NCBI GenBank assembly: GCA_963691655.1
Contig: OY829329.1
Coordinates: 52,677,279-52,741,278, forward strand
From: Toxonevra muliebris
Lineage: Eukaryota > Arthropoda > Insecta > Diptera > Pallopteridae
Direction: 5' to 3'
DNA: 64,000 bases
Shown: piece by piece, positions 11,911-24,400 of the stretch
Numbering within the stretch: the stretch's first letter is position 1
Layout: each line of letters starts with the position of its first letter
The notes under the pieces: generated by a model
What the model saw: only the letters and a program-made list of their open reading frames with translations
Told to the model about the DNA's origin: nothing
Databases searched by the model: none
Translations under genes and position numbers: made by a program

Positions 11911-13208
11911 GTTGATTTGGATAGTATTTTAAACGAATTTTTGAAATATATATTCATATCTTTTTTAGTATCGATATCACTATTAATATCAGCCTGGTGG
12001 TGAGTTTACGATCTCACAACTCCATAACCAAGCACTTCGTTCTTTAAGCCTGTTATAAATTACTTTAAATGTAAATATTTCTTAATTTGATTAAAAAACC
12101 AATACATTTTAAACTTTAACGAGATCCGTCCACGCTTTCGGGTACCGGGCAACAACCGGTTAAAAAAAAACAAAGACCACGAATAGGATCAAAATTCCAA
12201 CAAAAATAGACCAAAATGAGATCAAATTCAGGCCGAAACTCAGACTGAAAACCCAAAATTTAGACCGAATCAAAACCAAAATCAGTTTTAAAATTCACTC
12301 CAAAATTCAAAAAACAAAATTTAGACCACAACTCAGACCAATAGTCAGACAAAACTTTAGGCCAAAAAGACACCAAATACCGAACGAAAGTAACCAAAAA
12401 TTCAGACCAAAAACTAGTGGGAATATCTGATAAATATTTACGTAAACAAATTTTAACTTAAATTAAACAAAAAGTAAACCAAAATTCCAGACGAATTCAG
12501 ACCAAATTTTAAAACCAAATTCAAAACGATTTCGGACCGAAATTCAGACCAAAAAAGTATCAAAATCAAGCCAATTCAGACGAAAATATTAGCCACAACT
12601 CAAACTAAGAGTTAGATTAAAACTGAGGCTAAAAAAGACGCCAAATACAAATTAAAAGCAAACCTAAAACCAAAAAGCAAACCACAAATCAGTTAAAACG
12701 CTGGTCTGCAAACGCTGGAAAGCAAATCAAAATTTAGACCAAACATGGAATAAAACTCAAACCAAATTCAGATTAAAACTCAAACTAAAATAAAACAAAA
12801 TTCTGACTTACAATCAAATCAAGAATTCAGATCAAAAACGGGCAAAAACGGATAAGTTAAAACAATATCAGACTAAAATTCAGTACAAAATTCAATCCAA
12901 AAATTAGATTACTATTAAGCTTTCGAAAAGTAAGACATATATAAGCTGGCGTTGAAATTGTAGATTTAATGCAGTCTGAATGTATTTAATAACCAGTTGC
13001 ACTGTAACGTGCATCCTATTGGCACGCCCAGCATGGTGGCTAATCAGAATTGATTCAAATATCCCACCCCATTTTAATATGTATATTAAATTATTATTAT
13101 TAAAATAAAATGTAATATATAATAATATTTTGAATCCTAAAGTTTTTCGGGGAGGGCCTTCAGCCCTAAGGCCCTCCGACCCCCTCTGACTACGCTACTG
13201 GCCGTGGC

Positions 13209-14718
13209 CTAAGGATATGCAACAGAATAAAAAATATTTTTAAAGTTAATGAAAATCAATATTTTCTTAATTACTGGTTTTCATAACTATTCTGCCGATG
13301 AAATTGCAGTATATGCCTATTCGAGGCCTTAATAGAAATCATAAAAATTCTGCGAATATATATTTCTAAAATATTTTTTATATCATTTAGGTCTAGCGAT
13401 TCTGGTGACTAATCTATTACCGTGATTTTTTGATTCAAATATATCCTCATATAGGAGAAAAAAGTAATAGTTGTAAATGATATAAACACCACTGTATGTA
13501 GCTCCAAAAAGGAAACCAAAATGTCAATAAAAATAAAGAAATTGTTCAAAAATGAGGGAATTGAACTTGACTGATACCTAATTTCTTTCATTAGTAATAT
13601 TTAAATTGAAGTTAAACTAAAAACTCACATGCTCTCCGAAAAAAACTATTCAATTTTTTCTTTCTTTTTTAACATTTACTCTTTTTTTTTCTTCTCCTCC
13701 TTCCGGTTTTTGTTTGTTTAAATAATTTTTATGAAATAGTTTAAAATATATAAATACTTACATACATAAGTATGTATGTATGTAGATCTCTACTTTATTA
13801 TATGTTTGTCATTATTAGATATTTCTTCTCTTCTTCTTTTTTTTTTTTTTTTTTTTTTGGTTAATAATTATGCTAATTGCTTGAGGCCACTTTTTTGTTG
13901 AAATATGTTGAATTTATTGGTATATTTTTGTTAGTTTTTGTCTATGTTTACTGAGCTGAAAATCTTCCCACACTCAAGCTTAACTAACATTTTTTGATTT
14001 TTAAGAAAATATAAATCTTTTTTAATTATGAATTGGTTTTTTTTTTAGTTTTTGTTTGTATAAATATAAACTCCTACGAGAGATTCCAGCGTTATGTAAG
14101 TTTAAAAATAAAAATTTTTTGTAAAAATTAAGTTAATGATGAATTTATAACACAAGCCCGCATTGTTTTTGCGGTTTAAGGTTTTTTCGATTCGACTTTT
14201 TCATGGTAAATTGGAATCTGCAAGCAAAAGTTCCTTATCATGACGTTAATAGTTCGAAGAAACTAGCAAAATATGATGAGCATTTTCAAGGGTTAAATTG
14301 CGAAATTTTAGTAGATTTTCAACAAACCATGGAGTTTTACGTTCTCTTAAATTGAGAGTGTAAAAACTTCATATATAAAAAAAAAATGAAAATAGAGTGC
14401 GCCAATCGGTCGGTGAATCTGCCTTAAGAGTTTGTAATGATCAGTGAACCGAATGTGCTTTTGTTATATAATGAAGAAAAAGAAATGGTGAAACAAATAT
14501 TTCTTACTCTCAATTGTTGTTGTTGTTGCTTTATGGGAGATAACATTGCAATGATATTGCTATTTGCTCTCATTGATTGAATGAATTATTAAAATTTGTA
14601 ATCACAAAAATAATAAAATTCTCTCATGAATATGTCTTGAATCCGAATTGAAACAGAAATCGATTCGGTTCGGAACGTAAACTCAACCGTTCGTGGAATG
14701 GAACACAAACACAGGGAC
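13209..14718. other. non-coding DNA
   Basis: No gene is seen. It has a long T tract near 13834-13858, a TATG microsatellite near 13765-13785 and otherwise AT-rich unique sequence. Confidence 0.55.
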
Positions 14719-15602
14719 CAGCAATGCCAACTTGCGGGGAATTTTACTTGGTGCGGGGAATAAGCTTTATTTTGCGGGGATTTTCAAGTCGTTCAGCTTT
14801 TAGTAATTAAAGTCTGTTGAATATTTTTTGTCAAATTCTATGTAATGTTAAACGTTGAACTTATAAAATATTTCATATTTCGGGTTTTAAAATCTTCATC
14901 TTTTCTAAGCTGGCCCTGCAATTTATTGGTTTGGAGAAATCGATTTTTAAAAAAGTGTGCTATTTGAAAGTATTATATTTCGAAAGTATTTTGTAAAAAT
15001 TTCAGAGAACGCAGAGTGATTTCGTAGATATAGACGATTATAGCGGCGAGTGTCAGTCAGGCCAAAACAGTCGCGCGGATTTTCGACTTCCCTTTCGGTC
15101 GTTCAGAAAGGCTTAGCTATGCCTTCGTCCAGCACTTCCTGATTAACTCTTAACCATTGCTGACTAATCTGTAAACTTAGAAATTATGGTCAGCCATCAT
15201 AAAGAAGTTGAAATCAATTTTATATGTTAAAAAACGAACGTCAAAACTTTGAATCCGTTTTTCTCAAAACAAAGTTTTTGCCATTTTTTTAGTTGAGTCA
15301 ACAGAAATCCCCTGTCTTCTCCTTTGAGAACTTTGATGACCAAAAGTGGGCTGTAGCTTATATGTTAAGAATTCCGGAGTCAGAAAGTACGTTTCTATTA
15401 ATCTACCTGTCCCATAAAAATTTGTTAAGTTTTGGACAGTGAAAGTTCAGGGTCGCCTTAAAATAGCACTCACTGAGGTCAATTTCGTTTTTGTAAAATG
15501 TTTATAATATGAAATTAGTATACCAATGCGGGGAATTCGATCGAAAATCGGAGAATTTCTCGAGGGTTATCGGGGAGAGAGAAAAAATGAGTTCGCATCC
15601 TG
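14719..15602. mobile_element. possible hAT-like non-autonomous element
   Basis: The left end CAGCAATGCCAACTTGCGGGG and the right end (inward CAGGATGCGAACTC) are loosely inverted. GCGGGGAAT-type blocks occur just inside both ends (about 14735-14780 and 15528-15538). Flanking 8-mers ACAGGGAC and GCAGGACT do not form a convincing duplication. No protein is encoded. The element call is tentative. Confidence 0.4.
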
Positions 15603-15963
15603 GCAGGACTAACTCTTTCTGCACTTTTTGCATTAGGACTGTTATTTTTACTGTGAGAAAATCAAACTAAATTCTCAAATTGTTATTCGTTTATAAGTAC
15701 AAAGCAAAGAATAAAATTTATAATTACAATAAGTACTTATGCAATCCAATTTCTCTACAGTTTGGAACTTAAGTCTTCATACACCCCCAAAATATCAAAA
15801 AACTTCTAAACGAAAAGCATAACAAACAAAAGTAGTTTGTTTCTTTTTTTTTTGCATTTTTATTAGTGTACAAAAACAAAAATTTCCATTTCTCTTAAAA
15901 AATAACATAATAGACAAAAAAATTAAAAATTAAAAGAGACAAAAGTGCTCATATAGTGCAATA

Positions 15964-16861
15964 CAGGGCCGTAGCCAGAAATTTTTTTCGGGGGGATTTT
16001 CTTCGAAGAAAATATTCATAAATAATTTTTATCAAACTGATTTTTAAATAGAATAAATTAAATCGATGATACATTTGATGGACCCTATAAAATTTAGATT
16101 TTAAGAAAAATTTTCAGATTTTTTTTAATCTTAACTTCAAAAAAATGGCCAAAAGTGACAAAAAATTCCCAGAATAATCAAATTAAATTTTTTCAAATAA
16201 ATATTATTCAATGTGCATTCTAAAGCATTTTTTTATCGCGAAGAACATAATTTCATTAACTCATTGACTTCCCACTACTGATGATGTACTCAACTTCAAA
16301 AAAATTACCAAAAATAGTAGAGGCTCATTTTTTTTTAAATGATCGTCATTGGGAATTTGAGCCATTATCAATGATAAGGAACCCGGATGAGGTTGGCTTA
16401 TATTCCCTAAATTCGTAAATTCACAGCATTGAAAGAGATATTTCTAGTCGTGGTGCTCTGAGCAATTAAAAAATTAATTATATTTTAAGATTGCCACCTA
16501 AAACTGCAAGGGGGTTGCTAATAAGATGGAGTTTTTTCGAAAGTATGAATGCAGGAGTGCTCAGTATCACCTTCTCTTTTTGAATTCGTAGTCAAAACTC
16601 ATGTCGAAGAAAACAAATCGGATTTGATCGCATAGTGTAACTAATTTGATTTGACCGCATAGTGTAACTAAGATTTCAAATTTATTTTTTATATTTGACT
16701 TTTTAGAAAAAAAAAAACAATGGAAGTAAAAAATATCGTTAAATAGATTTCATTTTGACTTTTTTTTCATTCATTGGCAATTAATCTCAAAAATTAGAAT
16801 AAAGTTTCCGCATTTCGGGGGGGTTAGAACCCCAAAAACCTCCCCCCTAAATACGGCCTCG
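15964..16861 (+). mobile_element. hAT-like non-autonomous element nested in Tc1-like element
   Basis: The ends are CAGGGCCGTAGCCAG and, read inward, CGAGGCCGTATTTAG. A perfect 8-bp duplication GTGCAATA flanks it (15956-15963 and 16862-16869). G-rich blocks (CGGGGGGATT, CGGGGGGGTTAG) sit inside both ends. No transposase is encoded. Related copies lie at 45060-45957 and 60930-61184, both in the opposite orientation. Confidence 0.82.
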
Positions 16862-16998
16862 GTGCAATATTTTTTATTTTACTCATAAACTGCGTACTGC
16901 AATTGTTAAAATACCATTAGTTTTTGCATTACAAGTAGGGCACGTGTTAGTTAAATGATTAATTGGCATTTTAATGTTATATTTGTGATCAAGCGTTA

Positions 16999-17420
16999 AT
17001 GAATAAGGCCCGCAAAGAATACACCGTTGAAATAAAAAATTTGATTGTGCAAGAGCATAAAAAAAGTAAACCCTATCGGGAAATCAGTAAATTTTTAAAT
17101 GCCCTCTTTGCTATGATACAGTACACCATAACAAATATCAAAATACTGGTTACGTCGAAAATAAGCCATGGTCAGGACGCCCAAAGAAACTCTCTAGACG
17201 AGATGTTAGCTTGATTTTAAAAGCAGTGAACAAAAACCCGAGAATTACATTCAAAAACTATTCAAAAGGCGTTACAAGCTAATGGTTATAGAAGCAGAGT
17301 ACCCCGCAGAAATCCACTGATATCCGAAAGAAAAAGTTTGCAAAAAAGCATTCAAACAAAGGGATTGGTTACTAGAAAAAGGTTCTATTTATTGATGAAA
17401 GAAACGGCCGTTTGATTTGC
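16999..17420 (+). pseudogene. Tc1-like transposase, N-terminal fragment
   Basis: The frame from 16999 starts MNKARKEYTVEIKNLIVQEH and continues KSKPYREISKFLN and IQYTI, the paired-type helix-turn-helix of Tc1 transposases. After frameshifts, the AT-hook-like region (GRPKKLSRR, near 17170), ILKAVNKNPRITFKK and finally LFIDE (near 17388) can be read; the last is the first catalytic Asp of the DDE triad. The rest of the catalytic domain is absent. It lies inside the 15758-17603 inverted repeats, so it belongs to that element. It cannot encode an active enzyme. Confidence 0.75.
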
Positions 17421-17603
17421 CCGTCTTTATATACACTGTTGTTGTGATGACTACATACGTTCATTTAGCCTGTTAGACATTACTTGAAAGTAAATTCAAC
17501 TTGTTCGGGAATGATGGTCGTGGAAAGGTTTGCAACAAAAAGAATACAATACTTGGGGCGAAGAATACTGTTCCAATTGTATGAAGACTTAAGTCCCTGA
17601 CTG

Positions 17604-19599
17604 TTTAAACGACCCTATAAATATGTAGGTACCCTATTCATTCAAATATATAAATTGCACATCTGTAGCTGCTTTATTCTAAAGAAAAGAACCAAAAACA
17701 TAAATTGATTTCAATGGAAATTCTATCCAGCTTATATTACTCTTCTTTAATGATCGGTCCATGTATTTAATTGACAGCTGTGAATATTACGATTAAATAC
17801 AATGTAAAAATAACAACAACAATAACTGAAAATTTAGAAACAACAATGACAACAAATATCAGCTACATATACATACAAAAATTAAATGGTAACACTACAC
17901 ACACACACACACACACACAAATATAATAATAATAATAATAAAAAGAAGAGAAACCGAAAAAAACAACATCCGCTTACATTTGAGAAAACAGCTGATTAAA
18001 GTACAAAATTCCAAAACCTGAATGAAAAAGAAACAAACACATACATACATACATACATGCATGCATACACAACTACTGGGCGAAAAATATTCTCACAGTT
18101 GAAATGAGAAACTTGAATTAAAATGAAAGAAAGAAAAAAACAACTACATATTCAAAACAACCAAATAAGTACAACAACAACACCAGATACTAGAATAAAA
18201 AACAAAAACACTAATACACAAGCACGAACATGCATAAACAAGTTTTGACAACAGCAACAATTACTAGGCATACAACAACATTAATAATAACAGCAAAATT
18301 AGTACAAAAGCAACAAGCGCAGAGTTGATAGCAGCTGATCGAATCTTATCGGTGAGAATAACTGGTATTCAGTGTGGTTGTTGTTATTGCCGTTTAAATA
18401 GAGCCTTTGCCAAGAAAAAAGAGTAGATGTAAAGAAAATTGAAGAGCGCCTGAGAGCACGAGAGATTGCAATTTTCAATACATTTTAGATACAATGAAGA
18501 GCATAAGATTTCACAGGCAAAAATCTTGCAAAAAAAAAACGCACACATAGTTGAAAATGTATCTATTATATGTATGCTTTTATAGCTGGTATGTATAGGA
18601 CTGAATTATTTCATAAGTAGCTAGTTGCTATCTTTGTACAGTACGCCGAAATGTTAATTTACAGATGAACTCGTTTCCACTCCTTATACCTATCTGCTTT
18701 TTTTTTCGTTCGGTTTTCGTATATGCCTACATTCTATTTGGTAGATATTAAATAAATTGTTCAGTGGGTTTGTTTCTTTTTTGTGCTTCTACTTACAACA
18801 AGTACATGAAAAGAATTGCTGAGTATTACCACTAGAATGTGTGGTTTTTCTCAGGCTTTTTTTCAAAGCCGAACGACGACGACTATGGCGACGCCGATTA
18901 TAATGACGGCCTTTAATATTTCTTCCACTGGTTTATAGTGACGCGCTCGATCTCATGTGTTGCATGTTCAAACATGAAGTATTCAATGAAGTAGATAAAA
19001 AAACCAAGAAGCAGCTATAGCAGCAGGTAAGCTCAAAAACTAGGTAGTGTGCCCAGCAAGGTAACAATGAAAAAAAGCAGGTGAAGTTGCTTACTTGCTG
19101 GTTGTTGCTTGTTGTTTGCTGTTGCTTTGCTGCTGCTGCTTCAATGGCGATGGCAAGTAATGGTGGCAGATGTGACAGCTGCTCAATTTTTATTAATTTT
19201 TTTAAAGTTGTTAATATATATAAAAACATGAATGTGAGCTGCTATTGTTGTTGTTTTCATTCGAACAGATGCAGTTATTCTATATAATTGTGGGTATTAC
19301 TGCAAGATGCATTCATATGTATTTATGTTGGATGTAATGATGATTTCGCAAGATAAAAGCGCATATATACATAAATATGATGACTTTGTTTTTTGTATTA
19401 AGTAGGAAATGAAAAGAAAATTTCATGTGATGATGAAATAGTTACGTTAAGTTAAATTAAGAATATGCTTTAAATGGTAAGAAAATGTTGACCAGTTCAT
19501 AGCTGTTAATTTCTCGTATGAAAGAAATAGTGTGCAGATATGAATTTTTAAAAAAGATCTTAATTACGATTTTTAATATCGTATAACACAAATTTAGAG
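17604..19599. other. non-coding DNA with simple repeats
   Basis: No gene is recognised. A CA microsatellite lies at 17896-17919, a TAA run near 17924-17941 and an ACAT/GCAT run near 18040-18068. CAA-rich DNA fills 18130-18320. Open frames around 18933-19287 come from GCT/TTG trinucleotide runs. Confidence 0.55.
17896..17919. repeat. (CA)n microsatellite
   Basis: About twelve CA dinucleotides in a row, followed by an (AAT)n run. Confidence 0.85.
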
Positions 19600-21420
19600 A
19601 ATAATATCATAGAATACCGCAATGCTTTTCAAACTTTGGGTACAGTGACATCTAGTGTATGAAAATTATTATAAACACAGTTGCATTAAATGTTAAGTTG
19701 ATATTTCAATGAGTTCAATTTTTAATAACAAATTGCGACCTCTGTTAATTTACTTTTGGTTTCATGAAAAGCAATTATTTATCAGAAAACTTTGGGTACA
19801 ATGACATCTAGTGAACGAAAATTAATACAACAAATTTCAAAATACTGTCAAAAGAAAGTTTAAAATAATATGGAAAAATCTCTATAATGCTTCTAAAATT
19901 TTACGTTCAGCGACATCTAGTGCATGAAAAATCAATAAACACACAGAAAAAGAAGTATGTGCTAGGTTTGTGCCAAAACTTCAGCAAACAATAACTGCTT
20001 CCACATTGTATGCAAGATTACAGCCAAGTTTACTTTTTTTTTTTACAATGTAACTTCAAAAACTATGACCCAGCAAAAAATCAAACATAATCTCATCTTT
20101 AATCAGCAGGCAAGAAAACAAAGAGTTAACCCTTGTTTATGTTTTTTTGTTTTCATTGAATTTATGTTTACAAAGTACACAAATTTTAATGCATTTTTCT
20201 TTAAACTCACACATTGCAATTGTTGCAAATTTTTTTAAGTTGGCGCTTAGCAGCTTAAACTCTAAAACTGAAAACTGCTTCAAGGTTAGCAACATACGCA
20301 AATACGGCAGTTTGTTGACATACTTTACAACAAACTTTTTGTCAAACAAATACATAGACATTTGTATAAGCTTAAATAGTTATTACTTAATTTTTATTTG
20401 AATATACGAGTATCTACGAGTATTAATATAGGTAGGTATGCATGCCTAGCTTAGTTATAAAACCATATTTGTTATAAGCTAGGTTTTTTTTGTCTAGTTG
20501 TAAAGCTTAAAGATTTATTGAGTTATAAGCTCAAATTTCAACAGTTGTCATCTTTTATAATAACTATCATAACTTTTTTGTTTGCTAGTGTATGTGTGAG
20601 TATTTTCTTTTAGGTTAAGAAAGACAATGAGTAGCTTAAACAAAAAATGTAAAGTAAGCAAAATTGATGAATGAGTTATAAACATAAAATAGAATATAGA
20701 AATATTGTGTAGAAATAAGAGTAGGTTTAAAGAAATTAAGCAAGAGCTGATACTAATGAAATATATAACGTAATATGCATTCAATGATTTGTAAATTTTG
20801 CACACAGCGACATCTAGTGCACCCTTTTTTTTAAAAGAAGCAATAAATGCCAAATTTCAATTGTTTTCTTCGATATTTTGTTCAGTAAGATTAGAGCGTT
20901 TTGAATGCTTCCTGTTAAATTTTCTTTTAAAAAGAAATCGGTACTGAGCTATCAGTAAAAATGAAGCTATTTTCAAACTATGCGTAAAACTTTTTTATCC
21001 TATCAAATTTTAATTGTTTTCTTCACTTGGTTGCTAACGCTGACTTTTTTCCTTTGAAAAGAAGTCGCTGAATTTAAATACAATGTCTGAGTGTGCACGC
21101 AATGCTTTTTAAACTTTGTTTACAACAACATCTATTGTATATTTTTTTTTACGCACTCACATTTCAATTGTTTTCTGAAATAAGTACTTTGTTAACTAAC
21201 AAATACAATTGTTTTAAATTAGCGTTGGCTTTTTTCGGTTCTGTTAAAAAAAATATGTGAATTGAATCGATACACAGTATATACGCAATGCTTTTTAAAC
21301 TTTGCATACAGCGACATCTAGTGCACACTTTTTGTTTGTGCTACTCACAACTTTGTTTACCAACATTAATGACTTTTTTAATTATCACTGAGTTTTTATT
21401 TCTGCCATAAAAAAAATGTC
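19600..21420 (+). repeat. degenerate tandem array with a CGACATCTAGTG motif
   Basis: A module close to CAATGCTTTTCAAACTTTG followed by CATACAGCGACATCTAGTG recurs. The GACATCTAGTG core sits at 19647, 19803, 19912, 20809, 21127 (variant AACATCTATTG) and 21313. A core-less relative lies near 20970. Between 20785 and 21420 the flanks also match (ATTTCAATTGTTTTCT upstream, TTGGCTTTTTTC, then TCTGAATT), so the unit is about 130-310 bp and most likely arose by tandem duplication. More divergent single copies continue to 27282. It encodes no protein and its function is unknown. Confidence 0.6.
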
Positions 21421-24400
21421 TGAATTATATTGCTTAAAAATTTAAGCAGTTCAAGTTAAAATTCTACGAATTTCTTTTAAATTTTTCTTCCAGTTAGTAT
21501 ACACACATGTCACGACGACGCACTTCTTTTTTGTGGCTTTTGTTGTTGAGAAATTAACACTTAAATGTGAGGGACTTTTTAGGCAACTTACCAACATTCT
21601 TTAGGTGAAAAATAGGTGCTAATTACTAGAAAAGTATAGTACTGCAGGGAGAACGACAAATGTTGTCTTTGAGAACAGACAATAACTATATCGTCGCCTG
21701 AGAATTGATTTGACGTATAGGTATACGAATTTGTACACACATAAAAAGTTCCTTAAGTTAAAGAAAACTAACAAAGAAACACATGCCTCAATATAAATTA
21801 TCATAACAAAAATTACAAAATATATTTACATATGGTGAAATTAAAATGGGAAAATATTATAACAATTAATAAAAATTTTAACATTTTCAGTGAGTGAGTG
21901 CCTTAGGAAAAATATAAAAAAATATTTTTTCAATAATTAATCACATTCAACACATACGAACGAATGAGTATTTTTTAAACTGACTTTAAACTAACTTAAC
22001 AAATTAGTTTTACCATAATGAAACATTACACATACCGAAACAAGTATTTAAGCCTGGCGCCACATGCTCGTATACATTATTTTTTGTCTAAGCGTTACGA
22101 TTATGTTATACTACTCGTACTTAAAGATTTTCCCAGGCAAATGTATAAACAGACAGGCGGACAGACAAACGTAGTTACATAAATTCACCATATACAATCG
22201 ATTGAATAGATAGACGCACACGCATGCCATCCATAACATACCTTAAGTTAATGAAGAGAAACAAAAAAAAAACAAATAAGAAAACAAGGATTAAAATTGC
22301 TTGAAAGAGACGGAAAGGCCGACAGACAGTTAACTATTCACGTCGTAGCCAAGAAAATCACCGTTTTGTTCAATTGCAGTTATATTGAAATTGCAGCAAA
22401 GGCGGCAATTATCTTGATAATGACATAAAAGTAAATATCGGCGTTGTCGTCAATTGAACGGAAATAATATTCGTAGGTAGAAATGATAGACGGTAAAGTT
22501 ATACATTTTCCTATGTTAAGACTTTAAATTTAAGTCTAATAAAACAAAAGAAGTCTAATGAAATCTAGAGAAAAGCAGACATATTTTCAGGCGGATACTA
22601 TTAACAGCATTACTTTCTCAGCATGTGAGGCTCTTTTCCTTAAGGCATTTACTTTCTTTTTATGTACCGCATTCCAGGCTAATGCAATTTACATATTGCA
22701 AAAATGCTATGATTTTCAAACTTTTCATGTAACGACATCTGTTGGAAAATTATGTGTTGACAAAATCTGCTGCAAATTGATTTTGATTGAAATTATTAGA
22801 ATTGTATCGTACTGATTTGGATTGAAACTGAATAATAAGAGAGATTTTATAAAGAAGAAGAACTTTGCCAGCATATAGAAGCTTTTACCTTTACAAATCT
22901 CCAAAATTGATAAAAATATGATTAATGTTAATAAGACAAATATTTTCGTTAGATTCAAATTATCTGGGTTGTGGCACAGTTCTTCTAGAGTGTTTTTGGC
23001 TACTGATTACAAATACTTATTTAAAAAATTTCTTTGAATCACCTCAGGTTTCGCGTATCTCCGTTGTTTTTAAAAATTTAATAAGGATAAAATTTTTGGT
23101 GCGTTCTTGCTTAGTTTTCTACGTGAGTTCCGATTTAATAAATTAACTAAAATAATTTAATCATGTAACATACAAATTTCAATTAAAACACAGTAGTTCC
23201 ACAAAGCAAAGAGAAATTTTTTGAAATTTTTTTTAGTACAAAACTTGTAAAATTGGGTAATTCGTGTAAATATATTTAAAACGTTCAACCATGAAACCTA
23301 ACCATATTTTTTATTCTATGATAAACCAAGTCATTTATTTGCTCTTAAATTTTTCTAAAATTAATGCAAAATCAATGCTTTTCAAACTGTCCATTCAACT
23401 ACATCTGTTGAATATTTTTGTGCTGGAGGATAATCTAATCAATTATCTAATCAATTTAGATTTGCAAATTTGTCTACTCTAAAACATTCAGCGCAGCACA
23501 GAGTTATCACTTTTTTAGCACTTTCAAAAAAAGAAAGGTGTCAAATCTTCCCCACTGGGTGAATGACGGTGAAAATAATTGAAAATTCTATAATTGTACT
23601 TTTCTTTATTATTTTATTACCTATGCACTATTATTATTTTGTAGCATTTCCATTCCAAACGCTATATGCATACATAATAATGTCTGTAGTAAGCAACGAT
23701 GGTTGCTGAGCCAGACGAACGCATTGCATGATTTTCTGCTGCATTCCACAATTTCGCTAGAGTTCTTTATTCATATCTGAATATTTTAGTTAGATCAACA
23801 TGAGAAAAAAACAATGTAGATATACATATTTGCGGTTATTGTTACCTTTCCGCATTCTATGGTGTGAGTTGCTGAAGCTAATTTTAATTAATTTTAATAG
23901 TTATTTTATATATCTTTTAAAGAGAAAATTATCTTACAATATAAAATCATGAGAGGTACAATGCAATTTAAACTTTGCATACAACGACATCTATGTGAGA
24001 TTTTTATTGGGTCGGTAAAACAACAACACTTTTATCTACAACGAAATTGATAAATTTTTACAAAAGTCTATAAATCTGCAAATTGAAATGTAAATAAATT
24101 CCTAAAAAAGAAAATCACATTTTCTCAAATTTCTTTTTGAGAAAATTCTCAAAAAAAAAAAAAAAAATGAAAACAGGAACAAAAAAAACTGAAAATGAAA
24201 AATGCTCTTACTTGCACAATTTAAAACTGGCTTGCCTTTGACAAGGATAAAGTAGCAATAAAATAAAAACATAGCCGTTCAACTACTTTTCCTCCTGAGA
24301 AAACGCAGTAAAACACATTATATTCCAATGTATTCAGTAAAGAGCGAGCGCCACCATCACCACATTGTAGATGGAGATGGATGCCCCCAAAAGAATGTGC

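Larger units (their letters stand above)
11073..13200 (+). mobile_element. complete hAT-like non-autonomous element, copy 2
   Basis: The termini are CAGTGGCG at 11073 and CGCTACTG ending at 13200. They are flanked by an 8-bp direct duplication GCCATGGC (11065-11072) / GCCGTGGC (13201-13208), which matches at 7 of 8 positions. CAG...CTG ends with 8-bp duplications are the hAT signature. There is no transposase. The body is mostly a degenerate GACCAAAATTCAGA-type minisatellite (about 11120-11400 and 12180-12900), a unique GGGTACCGGGCAACAACCGG block near 12140, and two tRNA-derived SINEs inside (11480-11910). Its right part is repeated in inverted orientation at 2476-3770. Confidence 0.72.
15758..17603 (+). 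mobile_element. Tc1-like deletion derivative, interrupted by a hAT-like element
   Basis: The left end CAGTTTGGAACTTAAGTCTT at 15758 and the right end, read inward as CAGTCAGGGACTTAAGTCTT from 17603, share an exact ACTTAAGTCTTCATACA block. TA precedes the left end and TT follows the right end, so the right target site seems mutated. Without the nested 15964-16861 insertion and its duplication, the element is about 940 bp, shorter than a full Tc1-type element. The 3' half of its transposase is deleted. Confidence 0.78.

Noticed and set aside
18933..19287. Open frames on both strands with Cys/Ala and Gln runs
   Set aside because: They arise from GCT/GTT trinucleotide runs and overlap antiparallel to each other.
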